NCBI GenBank assembly: GCA_001586965.3 | Contig: LUCW03000124.1 | Location: forward strand, 1-24,477 | Direction: 5' to 3' | DNA: 24,477 nucleotides | Source: Sphaeroforma sirkka | Taxonomy: Eukaryota; Opisthokonta; Ichthyosporea; Ichthyophonida | Part shown: positions 9,021-20,383 of the stretch, in pieces | Layout of the letters: each line of letters starts with the position of its first letter | How positions within the stretch are numbered: position 1 is the first letter of the stretch | Program-made: the position numbers and the translations under genes | The notes under the pieces: generated by a model | What the model saw: only the letters and a program-made list of their open reading frames with translations | Database searches by the model: none | Told to the model about the DNA's origin: nothing

Positions 9021-9419
9021 GCTGTGTTATACTCCGAAGAAGCAAGAGTGGCTCATTTAACCTCGCGAGCTTGAGCCGCTGACGATTTTCCCTCGCGAGC
9101 TCGAGTGCTAACCGTTTATTCTCGCGAGCTCGAGTGGCTGGTTTATACTCGGGAGCTAGAGTCGCTTTTTTTTTTATACTCAAGAGCTCGAGAGGCTGGT
9201 TTATACTCGGGAGCTAGAGTTGCTGGTTTATACTCGGGAGCTAGAGTCGCTGCTTTTTTTTATACTCAAGAGCTCGAGAGGCTGGTTTATACTCGGGAGC
9301 TAGAGTTGCTGGTTTATACTCGGGAGCTAGAGTCGCTGCTTTTTTTATACTCAAGAGCTCGAGTGGCTGGTTTATACTCGGGAGCTAGAGTTGCTGGTTT
9401 ATGCTCCAGAGCTTGAGCT
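9021..9419 (-). repeat. 27-bp minisatellite, unit 3
   Basis: Longest block (399 bp), mainly through longer T runs (nine or more T near 9166) and an extra AGA near 9037. Confidence 0.9.
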
Positions 9420-9456
9420 CGATATCCGAGAACAAAGTTATATTGAAGATAAAGTA

Positions 9457-10112
9457 TTAGACTTGTGCACGTTGGCGCTTACGTGTCCGTGTCTGCGAAG
9501 CTTTGTGGTAGGCCGCGATATCGTTGGCATCATCAAAAGCTTCTGCTGTTTCCCACGTTGGTTCGCCTTCTCGCCATCTCACCAGGTATTCTAATTTCCC
9601 CGTCTCATCATTCGTACGATGTGTGATAATATGGCGAAACTCAACCCCTCCTTTGGTCCATAAGTCTTCGTTAATTGGTGGGTCTGTGCGTCTATGCACT
9701 AAACGGAGGAGTTCCACCCGTACCGGTTTGGTCTTGAATTCTGGTGGGGCGGAACCATCCTTGTTCGCTAACTCGTAGCGTTGGCCGTGTCTAGCTTTGA
9801 CTACATATGGTCCAAACAATGGCCGCATAGCCTTCGTTGTTCGGCCTTCTGATCGTACCATGACCACATCTCCTTCGTCGAAATGTACCAAGTCGTGAGC
9901 ATGCAGGCGGTCAAATGTCGTCGTAAGCTTGCCTGTATACTTCTTGGTAATGTGGTGGAGGGTCGGCAATATAGTGTCCTGTAACTGGTCTAATCGTTGT
10001 GCCCAGGTGTCATTCGTCATCGGCTGAGAATCCGGTAACTCGTCCGTGAAATCGGCGAACGGAACATGGCGGCGGCCAAAGTACACGCTAAACGGTGCAC
10101 TCTTATGGCGAC
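9457..10112 (-). pseudogene. Truncated pol 3' end: integrase C terminus + chromodomain (unit 3)
   Basis: Uninterrupted copy. The open frame extends through two (TA)n tracts to 10317, which makes it look like a 286-codon gene. The first ~75 codons are microsatellite translation and not pol. Confidence 0.9.
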
Positions 10113-10247
10113 AAAAATTGCATATATTACTAATCACTCCAATTTGCTCTAGATTTAAAATAATTTTTAAAATATGCATAAAATATATATATATATATAT
10201 ATATAAATCACGCAAGCGTATCAAACCGAGCAAAACGGATATATATA

Positions 10248-10299
<52 letters not shown>

Positions 10300-10542
10300 A
10301 AATAAAATTAGTAGCATTCGACCGGATGGTCGGATAACTATATATATATATATATATATATTATAGAAAAAAAAGAAGAAGAAATAAAATGCTCATCAGC
10401 TAAATAAAATGGGCACCTGTTAATTTCTGCATATATTACTAATCACTCCAATTTGCTCTAGATTTATAATAATAATAAAATCTGCATAGTGTATATATAT
10501 ATATATGAAAATCACGCAAACGTATCAAACCGAGCAAAACGG
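10113..10542 (+). repeat. AT-rich block, unit 4
   Basis: Long (TA)n interrupted by AATT near 10250. Confidence 0.88.
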
Positions 10543-10567
10543 AAGGTGGGGATTTCTTTTCACTTAT

Positions 10568-10721
10568 CTGTGCTCGGAAGACTTTGCTCCTGTCGTAGTT
10601 TGCAAGCTCCTTTCGGCTATCCGGTTCTGAGGGAGATCAACTCCCTGTGCTCGGAAGACTTTGCTCCTGTCGTACTTTACAAGCTCCTTTCAGCTACCCG
10701 GTTCTGAGGGAGATCAACTCC
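10568..10721 (+). repeat. 77-bp direct duplication, unit 4
   Basis: One C lost at the junction of the two copies. Confidence 0.88.
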
Positions 10722-10811
10722 TGTAATTCGTCAATAAAATGAACTTCTCCGTCCACTATTATCCTCGAGATAAAATCGAATAATACACCTAAAGTAACTA
10801 GTCGTAAAAAA

Positions 10812-10993
10812 TGTAGTAAACACATCAAAATACGATACTAAAACCTACTGAGTCTCCCTGAGGCTCAGTGCGGTGTATTTATTCTTATATTTGATTGTCT
10901 ACGTGGTCTACAAATAATTCACCTCGTGTGAATTAATTGTAAACTAATTCTAACTCCACACTGATAGTGGTTTAAGGGGACTTTTTTACCACA
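10812..10993 (-). repeat. Solo LTR-B, unit 4 (182 bp)
   Basis: Two extra T in the CTTTTTTACC run near its right end. Confidence 0.85.
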
Positions 10994-11753
10994 AACCCAT
11001 GCGCGGCGCCGATTCGCTTGCATGGGTCTGCGTGTTGCTCAGTATGAATCTGTGTTGTCTTTGGGACCTTTCCACTCCTCCCCGTATAAGCCGGAGTTAG
11101 TTGTGATAAGCAGTTGGGGCATGTACAAGTACCGAACTACTATGAAAGTGCACTTTACCGGTAGGCAGGTGTGCGCTCAAATAATAATATTAACAACACG
11201 CGCCCACATGTTGAGAACAATGTGAGATGGCTATAGTTATAACTTAAGTCGCACACAGTACGTGAGGCCCATCCTTTGGGTCAACCTAAGGATGACCTCA
11301 ACCTTACTGACAATTTCAAAGGGTAGTATATTGTGTTTCTGCGACTTACATGTGTTGCAATATAAGTTGCATTGGTTTTGTTTTGTTTTTTCAGAAGGAG
11401 ACAATGAACTCTATGGAGTATGGAGCCTAGGGTAGATTGGTAATATGGATTCATACATAGCCTTCTAAAAATTAATCTTTGTTTTATTTACTGTATTATT
11501 CAATAGTTCGGTCCTTCTTTTTGCAAACACATAAATTTAAAGCCTCCTGTCTTTTTTTTTTAGAATTTGGACTATGAAATTCGTCCCAATAAACAATTTT
11601 TGGCGACAAGATTTCAAAGTTTCCAACCGGTATCAATATTTTAAGATTTTCTCTCAAAGGTTTACGATTCGCAGTCTTTTTATTCCTCTTCGTCCTTGCG
11701 TTCCACTTCCAAGTCTCTGTGAAAGTGAGCTTAACACATTGGACGTGCACTGC

Positions 11754-11760
11754 TTTTATA
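11754..11760 (-). promoter_or_regulatory. Candidate TATA box, unit 4
   Basis: Identical site and context. Confidence 0.4.
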
Positions 11761-12049
11761 GTCCGCCAGGGCCTATCTCTAACTATTCGCGAACGAATTT
11801 GCACTACTAACAACCTATGCAATTAACTATAACTATATCGCAACTCGTAGTGCGAAGGAAAGGCACAGCCCTAGAAACATTCCTGCTACGATGTTCTCGA
11901 ACGTATACTCGTAGACACTTTGCTCTGTTTGTGAATTAACGTAGACACGGGTAAGCATGGCTCATACAGAATAATACTATCAAAATTATGTAGTAAGTAT
12001 GCGCGAGATAACTGTATCTCAACGTTCTCTCTCCTCAGGGAGGGGACGT

Positions 12050-12235
12050 TGTTCATTTATTAGTAATTATAAACAGTAATCCTAAAATGACTGACTCTTA
12101 AATGAGTCATTAGTCATGTGCTGTAAAACCAGCAAAACCCTAAAACCCAGTTTATCAGATTATTCTGATAAACTGTAAAACTTGTAATAAACCTAAAATA
12201 ATCAAATAAATATAAGTACTTGTATTCTGACCACA
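12050..12235 (-). repeat. LTR-A, unit 4 (186 bp)
   Basis: Same length and both stem-loops conserved. Confidence 0.6.
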
Positions 12236-12311
12236 ACCCCCCCCCAAACTGAAGCACTGAACAAAGCAGTGTGCCAGTTTCAGAGATGATAAGAATAGCA
12301 TAGTACCTTAT

Positions 12312-12473
12312 GTGCTGGCATTATCCTCGAGAGCTAGAGCATTGTGCTGGCATTTATCCTCGAGAGCTAGAGCATTGTGCTGGCATTTATCCTCGAGAGC
12401 TAGAGCATTGTGCTGGCATTTATCCTCAGAGAGCTAGAGCATTGTGCTGGCATTTTACCTCAGAGAGCTAGAG
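12312..12473 (-). repeat. 33-bp minisatellite, unit 4
   Basis: Five copies, 162 bp. Confidence 0.9.
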
Positions 12474-12673
12474 GACCCGATGTGTACGTCTCGAGCGACC
12501 CGTCGTGTTTGAATTCTTGAAGCTACTGTTCATCTGTGTCAGCATATAGGAGTTTGGCAAGTACAATATAGGACTGTATTTGTGTCGGAGAAAAACTGCC
12601 AGTGGCAGAAACCGTGCAAAACCATTAACCCGCTGTTTCAAAACAATGCCCAAGGAGTTGTTTGATTGATTTC

Positions 12674-13062
12674 GCTGTGTTATACTCCGAAGCAAGAGTG
12701 GCTCATTTAACCTCGCGAGCTTGAGCCGCTGACGATTTTCCCTCGCGAGCTCGAGTGCTAACCGTTTATTCTCGCGAGCTCGAGTGGCTGGTTTATACTC
12801 GGGAGCTAGAGTCGCTGCTTTTTTATACTCAAGAGCTCGAGAGGCTGGTTTATACTCGGGAGCTAGAGTTGCTGGTTTATACTCGGGAGCTAGAGTCGCT
12901 GCTTTTATACTCAAGAGCTCGAGAGGCTGGTTTATACTCGGGAGCTAGAGTTGCTGGTTTATACTCGGGAGCTAGAGTCGCTGCTTTTTATACTCAAGAG
13001 CTCGAGTGGCTGGTTTATACTCGGGAGCTAGAGTTGCTGGTTTATGCTCCAGAGCTTGAGCT
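12674..13062 (-). repeat. 27-bp minisatellite, unit 4
   Basis: Shortest T runs of the array (GCTGCTTTTAT), which keeps a long frame open across the block. Confidence 0.9.
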
Positions 13063-13099
13063 CGATATCCGAGAACAAAGTTATATTGAAGATAAAGTA

Positions 13100-13756
13100 T
13101 TAGACTTGTGCACGTTGGCGCTTACGTGTCCCGTGTCTGCGAAGCTTTGTGGTAGGCCGCGATATCGTTGGCATCATCAAAAGCTTCTGCTGTTTCCCAC
13201 GTTGGTTCGCCTTCTCGCCATCTCACCAGGTATTCTAATTTCCCCGTCTCATCATTCGTACGATGTGTGATAATATGGCGAAACTCAACCCCTCCTTTGG
13301 TCCATAAGTCTTCGTTAATTGGTGGGTCTGTGCGTCTATGCACTAAACGGAGGAGTTCCACCCGTACCGGTTTGGTCTTGAATTCTGGTGGGGCGGAACC
13401 ATCCTTGTTCGCTAACTCGTAGCGTTGGCCGTGTCTAGCTTTGACTACATATGGTCCAAACAATGGCCGCATAGCCTTCGTTGTTCGGCCTTCTGATCGT
13501 ACCATGACCACATCTCCTTCGTCGAAATGTACCAAGTCGTGAGCATGCAGGCGGTCAAATGTCGTCGTAAGCTTGCCTGTATACTTCTTGGTAATGTGGT
13601 GGAGGGTCGGCAATATAGTGTCCTGTAACTGGTCTAATCGTTGTGCCCAGGTGTCATTCGTCATCGGCTGAGAATCCGGTAACTCGTCCGTGAAATCGGC
13701 GAACGGAACATGGCGGCGGCCAAAGTACACGCTAAACGGTGCACTCTTATGGCGAC
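13100..13756 (-). pseudogene. Truncated pol 3' end: integrase C terminus + chromodomain (unit 4)
   Basis: GPY/F and chromodomain core are intact. One extra C in a C run near 13130 shifts the frame after ...KASQTR, so the basic tail is lost and a stop comes at 13122. The ancestral stop codon is still present at 13100. Confidence 0.88.
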
Positions 13757-13888
13757 AAAATTGCATATATTACTAATCACTCCAATTTGCTCTAGATTTA
13801 AAATAATTTTTAAAATATGCATAAAATATAAATATATATATATATAAATCACGCAAGCGTATCAAACCGAGCAAAACGGATATATATA

Positions 13889-13938
<50 letters not shown>

Positions 13939-14178
13939 AAATAAAATTAGTAGCATTCGACCGGATGGTCGGATAACTATATATATATATATATATTTAT
14001 AGAAAAAAAAGAAGAAGAAATAAAATGCTCATCAGCTAAATAAAATGGGCACCTGTTAATTTCTGCATATATTACTAATCACTCCAATTTGCTCTAGATT
14101 TATAATAATAATAAAATCTGCATAGTGTATATATATATATATGAAAATCACGCAAACGTATCAAACCGAGCAAAACGG
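13757..14178 (+). repeat. AT-rich block, unit 5
   Basis: Shares the AATT interruption of unit 4 (near 13891). Confidence 0.88.
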
Positions 14179-14203
14179 AAGGTGGGGATTTCTTTTCACT
14201 TAT

Positions 14204-14358
14204 CTGTGCTCGGAAGACTTTGCTCCTGTCGTAGTTTGCAAGCTCCTTTCGGCTATCCGGTTCTGAGGGAGATCAACTCCCCTGTGCTCGGAAGACTTTG
14301 CTCCTGTCGTACTTTACAAGCTCCTTTCAGCTACCCGGTTCTGAGGGAGATCAACTCC
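14204..14358 (+). repeat. 77-bp direct duplication, unit 5
   Basis: Both copies as in unit 2. Confidence 0.88.
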
Positions 14359-14447
14359 TGTAATTCGTCAATAAAATGAACTTCTCCGTCCACTATTATC
14401 CTCGAGATAAAATCGAATAATACACCTAAAGTAACTAGTCGTAAAAA

Positions 14448-14627
14448 TGTAGTAAACACATCAAAATACGATACTAAAACCTACTGAGTCTCCCTGAGGC
14501 TCAGTGCGGTGTATTTATTCTTATATTTGATTGTCTACGTGGTCTACAAATAATTCACCTCGTGTGAATTAATTGTAAACTAATTCTAACTCCACACTGA
14601 TAGTGGTTTAAGGGGACTTTTACCACA
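14448..14627 (-). repeat. Solo LTR-B, unit 5 (180 bp)
   Basis: Same length as in units 2 and 3. Confidence 0.85.
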
Positions 14628-15391
14628 AACCCATGCGCGGCGCCGATTCGCTTGCATGGGTCTGCGTGTTGCTCAGTATGAATCTGTGTTGTCTTTGGGA
14701 CCTTTCCCACTCCTCCCCGTATAAGCCGGAGTTAGTTGTGATAAGCAGTTGGGGCATGTACAAGTACCGAACTACTATGAAAGTGCACTTTACCGGTAGG
14801 CAGGTGTGCGCTCAAATAATAATATTAACAACACGCGCCCACATGTTGAGAACAATGTGAGATGGCTATAGTTATAACTTAAGTCGCACACAGTACGTGA
14901 GGCCCATCCTTTGGGTCAACCTAAGGATGACCTCAACCTTACTGACAATTTCAAAGGGTAGTATATTGTGTTTCTGCGACTTACATGTGTTTGCAATATA
15001 AGTTGCATTGGTTTGTTTTGTTTTTTTCAGAAGGAGACAATGAACTCTATGGAGTATGGAGCCTAGGGTAGATTGGTAATATGGATTCATACATAGCCTT
15101 CTAAAAATTAATCTTTGTTTTATTTACTGTATTATTCAATAGTTCGGTCCTTCTTTTGCAAACACATAAATTTAAAGCCTCCTGTCTTTTTTTTTTTAGA
15201 ATTTGGACTATGAAATTCGTCCCAATAAACAATTTTTTGGCGACAAGATTTCAAAGTTTCCAACCGGTATCAATATTTTAAGATTTTCTCTCAAAGGTTT
15301 ACGATTCGCAGTCTTTTTTATTCCTCTTCGTCCTTGCGTTCCACTTCCAAGTGTCTGTGAAAGTGAGCTTAACACATTGGACGTGCACTGC

Positions 15392-15398
15392 TTTTATA
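15392..15398 (-). promoter_or_regulatory. Candidate TATA box, unit 5
   Basis: Identical site; a C-to-G change (AAGTGTCTG) lies ~40 bp away on the plus-strand left side. Confidence 0.4.
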
Positions 15399-15686
15399 GT
15401 CCGCCAGGGCCTATCTCTAACTATTCGCGAACGAATTTGCACTACTAACAACCTATGCAATTAACTATAACTATATCGCAACTCGTAGTGCGAAGGAAAG
15501 GCACAGCCCTAGAAACATTCCTGCTACGATGTTCTCGAACGTATACTCGTAGACACTTTGCTCTGTTTGTGAATTAACGTAGACACGGGTAAGCATGGCT
15601 CATACAGAATAATACTATCAAAATTATGTAGTAAGTATACGCGAGATAACTGTATCTCAACGTTCTCTCTCCTCAGGGGGGGACGT

Positions 15687-15872
15687 TGTTCATTTATTAG
15701 TAATTATAAACAGTAATCCTAAAATGACTGACTCTTAAATGAGTCATTAGTCATGTGCTGTAAAACCAGCAAAACCCTAAAACCCAGTTTATCAGATTAT
15801 TCTGATAAACTGTAAAACTTGTAATAAACCTAAAATAATCAAATAAATATAAGTACTTGTATTCTGACCACA
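15687..15872 (-). repeat. LTR-A, unit 5 (186 bp)
   Basis: Same length; its polypurine run has shrunk to four C on the plus strand. Confidence 0.6.
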
Positions 15873-15946
15873 ACCCCAAACTGAAGCAGCACTGAACAAA
15901 GCAGTGTGCCAGTTTCAGAGATGATAAGAATAGCATAGTACCTTAT

Positions 15947-16108
15947 GTGCTGGCATTATCCTCGAGAGCTAGAGCATTGTGCTGGCATTTATCCTCGAGA
16001 GCTAGAGCATTGTGCTGGCATTTATCCTCGAGAGCTAGAGCATTGTGCTGGCATTTATCCTCAGAGAGCTAGAGCATTGTGCTGGCATTTTACCTCAGAG
16101 AGCTAGAG
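15947..16108 (-). repeat. 33-bp minisatellite, unit 5
   Basis: Five copies, 162 bp; followed by a duplicated GAT. Confidence 0.9.
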
Positions 16109-16310
16109 GACCCGATGATGTGTACGTCTCGAGCGACCCGTCGTGTTTGAATTCTTGAAGCTACTGTTCATCTGTGTCAGCATATAGGAGTTTGGCAAGT
16201 ACAATATAGGACTGTATTTGTGTCGGAGAAAAACTGCCAGTGGCAGAAACCGTGCAAACCATTAACCCGCTGTTTCAAAACAATGCCCAAGGAGTTGTTT
16301 GATTGATTTC

Positions 16311-16708
16311 GCTGTGTTATACTCCGAAGCAAGAGTGGCTCATTTAACCCTCACTTGAGCTTGAGCCGCTGACGATTTTCCCTCGCGAGCTCGAGTGCTA
16401 ACCGTTTATTCTCGCGAGCTCGAGTGGCTGGTTTATACTCGGGAGCTAGAGTCGCTGCTTTTTTATACTCAAGAGCTCGAGAGGCTGGTTTATACTCGGG
16501 AGCTAGAGTTGCTGGTTTATACTCGGGAGCTAGAGTCGCTGCTTTTTTTTTATACTCAAGAGCTCGAGAGGCTGGTTTATACTCAGGAGCTAGAGTTGCT
16601 GGTTTATACTCGGGAGCTAGAGTCGCTGCTTTTTTTATACTCAAGAGCTCGAGTGGCTGGTTTATACTGGGAGCTAGAGTTGCTGGTTTATGCTCCAGAG
16701 CTTGAGCT
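16311..16708 (-). repeat. 27-bp minisatellite, unit 5
   Basis: First monomers altered (CCCTCACTTGAGC). One monomer has CTCAGGAGC in place of CTCGGGAGC, and another has lost bases (ATACTGGGAGC). Confidence 0.9.
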
Positions 16709-16745
16709 CGATATCCGAGAACAAAGTTATATTGAAGATAAAGTA

Positions 16746-17399
16746 TTAGACTTGTGCACGTTGGCGCTTACGTGTCCGTGTCTGCGAAGCTTTGTGGTAG
16801 GCCGCGATATCGTTGGCATCATCAAAAGCTTCTGCTGTTTCCACGTTGGTTCGCCTTCTCGCCATCTCACCAGGTATTCTAATTTCCCCGTCTCATCATT
16901 CGTACGATGTGTGATAATATGGCGAAACTCACCCCTCCTTTGGTCCATAAGTCTTCGTTAATTGGTGGGTCTGTGCGTCTATGCACTAAACGGAGGAGTT
17001 CCACCCGTACCGGTTTGGTCTTGAATTCTGGTGGGGCGGAACCATCCTTGTTCGCTAACTCGTAGCGTTGGCCGTGTCTAGCTTTGACTACATATGGTCC
17101 AAACAATGGCCGCATAGCCTTCGTTGTTCGGCCTTCTGATCGTACCATGACCACATCTCCTTCGTCGAAATGTACCAAGTCGTGAGCATGCAGGCGGTCA
17201 AATGTCGTCGTAAGCTTGCCTGTATACTTCTTGGTAATGTGGTGGAGGGTCGGCAATATAGTGTCCTGTAACTGGTCTAATCGTTGTGCCCAGGTGTCAT
17301 TCGTCATCGGCTGAGAATCCGGTAACTCGTCCGTGAAATCGGCGAACGGAACATGGCGGCGGCCAAAGTACACGCTAAACGGTGCACTCTTATGGCGAC
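16746..17399 (-). pseudogene. Truncated pol 3' end, frameshifted in chromodomain (unit 5)
   Basis: Two single-base losses, one in the run near 16931 (CTCACC for CTCAACC) and one near 16841 (TTTCCACG for TTTCCCACG), split the chromodomain over different frames. The GPY/F part remains open (16879-17373). Confidence 0.88.
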
Positions 17400-17530
17400 A
17401 AAAAATTGCATATATTACTAATCACTCCAATTTGCTCTAGATTTAAAATAATTTTTTAAAATATGCATAAAAATATAATATATATATATATAAATCACGC
17501 AAGCGTATCAAACCGAGCAAAACGGATATA

Positions 17531-17581
<51 letters not shown>

Positions 17582-17825
17582 AAATAAAATTAGTAGCATT
17601 CGACCGGATGGTCGGATAACTATATATATATATATATATATTTATAGAAAAAAAAAAGAAGAAGAAATAAAATGCTCATCAGCTAAATAAAATGGGCACC
17701 TGTTAATTTCTGCATATATTACTAATCACTCCAATTTGCTCTAGATTTATAATAATAATAAAATCTGCATAGTGTATATATATATATATGAAAATCACGC
17801 AAACGTATCAAACCGAGCAAAACGG
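17400..17825 (+). repeat. AT-rich block, unit 6
   Basis: Interruption by TT as in unit 3 (near 17538). Confidence 0.88.
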
Positions 17826-17850
17826 AAGGTGGGGATTTCTTTTCACTTAT

Positions 17851-18006
17851 CTGTGCTCGGAAAGACTTTGCTCCTGTCGTAGTTTGCAAGCTCCTTTCGG
17901 CTATCCGGTTCTGAGGGAGATCAACTCCCCTGTGCTCGGAAGACTTTGCTCCTGTCGTACTTTACAAGCTCCTTTCAGCTACCCGGTTCTGAGGGAGATC
18001 AACTCC
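17851..18006 (+). repeat. 77-bp direct duplication, unit 6
   Basis: One extra A in the first copy (GGAAAGACTT). Confidence 0.88.
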
Positions 18007-18094
18007 TGTAATTCGTCAATAAAATGAACTTCTCCGTCCACTATTATCCTCGAGATAAAATCGAATAATACACCTAAAGTAACTAGTCGTAAAA

Positions 18095-18272
18095 TGTAGT
18101 AAACACATCAAAATACGATACTAAAACCTACTGAGTCTCCTGAGGCTCAGTGCGGTGTATTTATTCTTATATTTGATTGTCTACGTGGTCTACAAATAAT
18201 TCACCTCGTGTGAATTAATTGTAAACTAATTCTAACTCCACACTGATAGTGGTTTAGGGGACTTTTACCACA
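18095..18272 (-). repeat. Solo LTR-B, unit 6 (178 bp)
   Basis: One C fewer in the first stem-loop (GTCTCCTGAGG) and one A fewer near the right end. Confidence 0.85.
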
Positions 18273-19031
18273 AACCCATGCGCGGCGCCGATTCGCTTGC
18301 ATGGGTCTGCGTGTTGCTCAGTATGAATCTGTGTTGTCTTTGGGACCTTTCCACTCCTCCCCGTATAAGCCGGAGTTAGTTGTGATAAGCAGTTGGGGCA
18401 TGTACAAGTACCGAACTACTATGAAAGTGCACTTTACCGGTAGGCAGGTGTGCGCTCAAATAATAATATTAACAACACGCGCCCACATGTTGAGAACAAT
18501 GTGAGATGGCTATAGTTATAACTTAAGTCGCACACAGTACGTGAGGCCCATCCTTTGGGTCAACCTAAGGATGACCTCAACCTTACTGACAATTTCAAAG
18601 GGTAGTATATTGTGTTTCTGCGACTTACATGTGTTGCAATATAAGTTGCATTGGTTTGTTTTGTTTTTTTTCAGAAGGAGACAATGAACTCTATGGAGTA
18701 TGGAGCCTAGGGTAGATTGGTAATATGGATTCATACATAGCCTTCTAAAAATTAATCTTTGTTTTATTTACTGTATTATTCAATAGTTCGGTCCTTCTTT
18801 TGCAAACACATAAATTTAAAGCCTCCTGTCTTTTTTTTAGAATTTGGACTATGAAATTCGTCCCAATAAACAATTTTTGGCGACAAGATTTCAAAGTTTC
18901 CAACCGGTATCAATATTTTAAGATTTTCTCTCAAAGGTTTACGATTCGCAGTCTTTTTTATTCCTCTTCGTCCTTGCGTTCCACTTCCAAGTCTCTGTGA
19001 AAGTGAGCTTAACACATTGGACGTGCACTGC

Positions 19032-19038
19032 TTTTATA
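19032..19038 (-). promoter_or_regulatory. Candidate TATA box, unit 6
   Basis: Identical site, in the copy attached to the parental element. Confidence 0.4.
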
Positions 19039-19328
19039 GTCCGCCAGGGCCTATCTCTAACTATTCGCGAACGAATTTGCACTACTAACAACCTATGCAA
19101 TTAACTATAACTATATCGCAACTCGTAGTGCGAAGGAAAGGCACAGCCCTAGAAACATTCCTGCTACGATGTTCTCGAACGTATACTCGTAGACACTTTG
19201 CTCTGTTTGTGAATTAACGTAGACACGGGTAAGCATGGCTCATACAGAATAATACTATCAAAATTATGTAGTAAGTATACGCGAGATAACTGTATCTCAA
19301 CGTTCTCTCTCTCACAGGGAGGGGACGT

Positions 19329-19514
19329 TGTTCATTTATTAGTAATTATAAACAGTAATCCTAAAATGACTGACTCTTAAATGAGTCATTAGTCATGTGC
19401 TGTAAAACCAGCAAAACCCTAAAACCCAGTTTATCAGATTATTCTGATAAACTGTAAAACTTGTAATAAACCTAAAATAATCAAATAAATATAAGTACTT
19501 GTATTCTGACCACA
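19329..19514 (-). repeat. LTR-A, unit 6: probable 3' LTR of element 1
   Basis: This copy is still attached to the parental pol, 870 bp downstream of its stop codon. No second LTR of this type is in the window for comparison. Confidence 0.62.
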
Positions 19515-19590
19515 ACCCCCCCCCAAACTGAAGCACTGAACAAAGCAGTGTGCCAGTTTCAGAGATGATAAGAATAGCATAGTACCTTAT

Positions 19591-19752
19591 GTGCTGGCAT
19601 TATCCTCGAGAGCTAGAGCATTGTGCTGGCATTTATCCTCGAGAGCTAGAGCATTGTGCTGGCATTTATCCTCGAGAGCTAGAGCATTGTGCTGGCATTT
19701 ATCCTCAGAGAGCTAGAGCATTGTGCTGGCATTTTACCTCAGAGAGCTAGAG
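19591..19752 (-). repeat. 33-bp minisatellite, unit 6 (parental context)
   Basis: Five copies, 162 bp. The ~200 bp between this and the 27-bp block shows nothing codable. Confidence 0.9.
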
Positions 19753-19953
19753 GACCCGATGTGTACGTCTCGAGCGACCCGTCGTGTTTGAATTCTTGAA
19801 GCTACTGTTCATCTGTGTCAGCATATAGGAGTTTGGCAAGTACAATATAGGACTGTATTTGTGTCGGAGAGAAAAACTGCCAGTGGCAGAAACCGTGCAA
19901 ACCATTAACCCGCTGTTTCAAAACAATGCCCAAGGAGTTGTTTGATTGATTTC

Positions 19954-20346
19954 GCTGTGTTATACTCCGAAGCAAGAGTGGCTCATTTAACCTCGCGAGC
20001 TTGAGCCGCTGACGATTTTCCCTCGCGAGCTCGAGTGCTAACCGTTTATTCTCGCGAGCTCGAGTGGCTGGTTTATACTCGGGAGCTAGAGTCGCTGCTT
20101 TTTTATACTCAAGAGCTCGAGAGGCTGGTTTATACTCGGGAGCTAGAGTTGCTGGTTTATACTCGGGAGCTAGAGTCGCTGCTTTTTTTATACTCAAGAG
20201 CTCGAGAGGCTGGTTTATACTCGGGAGCTAGAGTTGCTGGTTTATACTCGGGAGCTAGAGTCGCTGCTTTTTTATACTCAAGAGCTCGAGTGGCTGGTTT
20301 ATACTCGGGAGCTAGAGTTGCTGGTTTATGCTCCAGAGCTTGAGCT
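19954..20346 (-). repeat. 27-bp minisatellite, unit 6 (element 1 3' UTR)
   Basis: Same pattern, directly downstream of the parental chromodomain stop. Confidence 0.9.
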
Positions 20347-20383
20347 CGATATCCGAGAACAAAGTTATATTGAAGATAAAGTA

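Larger units (their letters stand above)
6463..10112 (-). repeat. Macrosatellite unit 3 (3650 bp)
   Basis: Same order as unit 2. Differences seen are mostly run lengths: longer T runs near 7860 and 7900, an extra AGA near 9037 and a longer T run near 9166. The chromodomain fragment is intact. Confidence 0.96.
10113..13756 (-). repeat. Macrosatellite unit 4 (3644 bp)
   Basis: Same order. Distinguishing changes include one C fewer between the two 77-bp copies, TTTCCAC in place of TTTCCCAC near 11070 (shared with unit 6), GTATGCGCG near 11998, and one extra C near 13130 that shifts the end of the chromodomain frame. Confidence 0.96.
13757..17399 (-). repeat. Macrosatellite unit 5 (3643 bp)
   Basis: Same order. 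It carries a shortened C run next to LTR-A (four C), a duplicated GAT near 16116, a rearranged minisatellite start near 16350, and two single-base losses near 16841 and 16931 that break the chromodomain frame. Confidence 0.96.

Noticed and set aside
9457-10317. A 286-codon minus-strand open frame that looks like a full gene
   Set aside because: Its first ~75 codons are Ile-Tyr translation of (TA)n and AT-rich DNA; only the part left of 10112 is pol.
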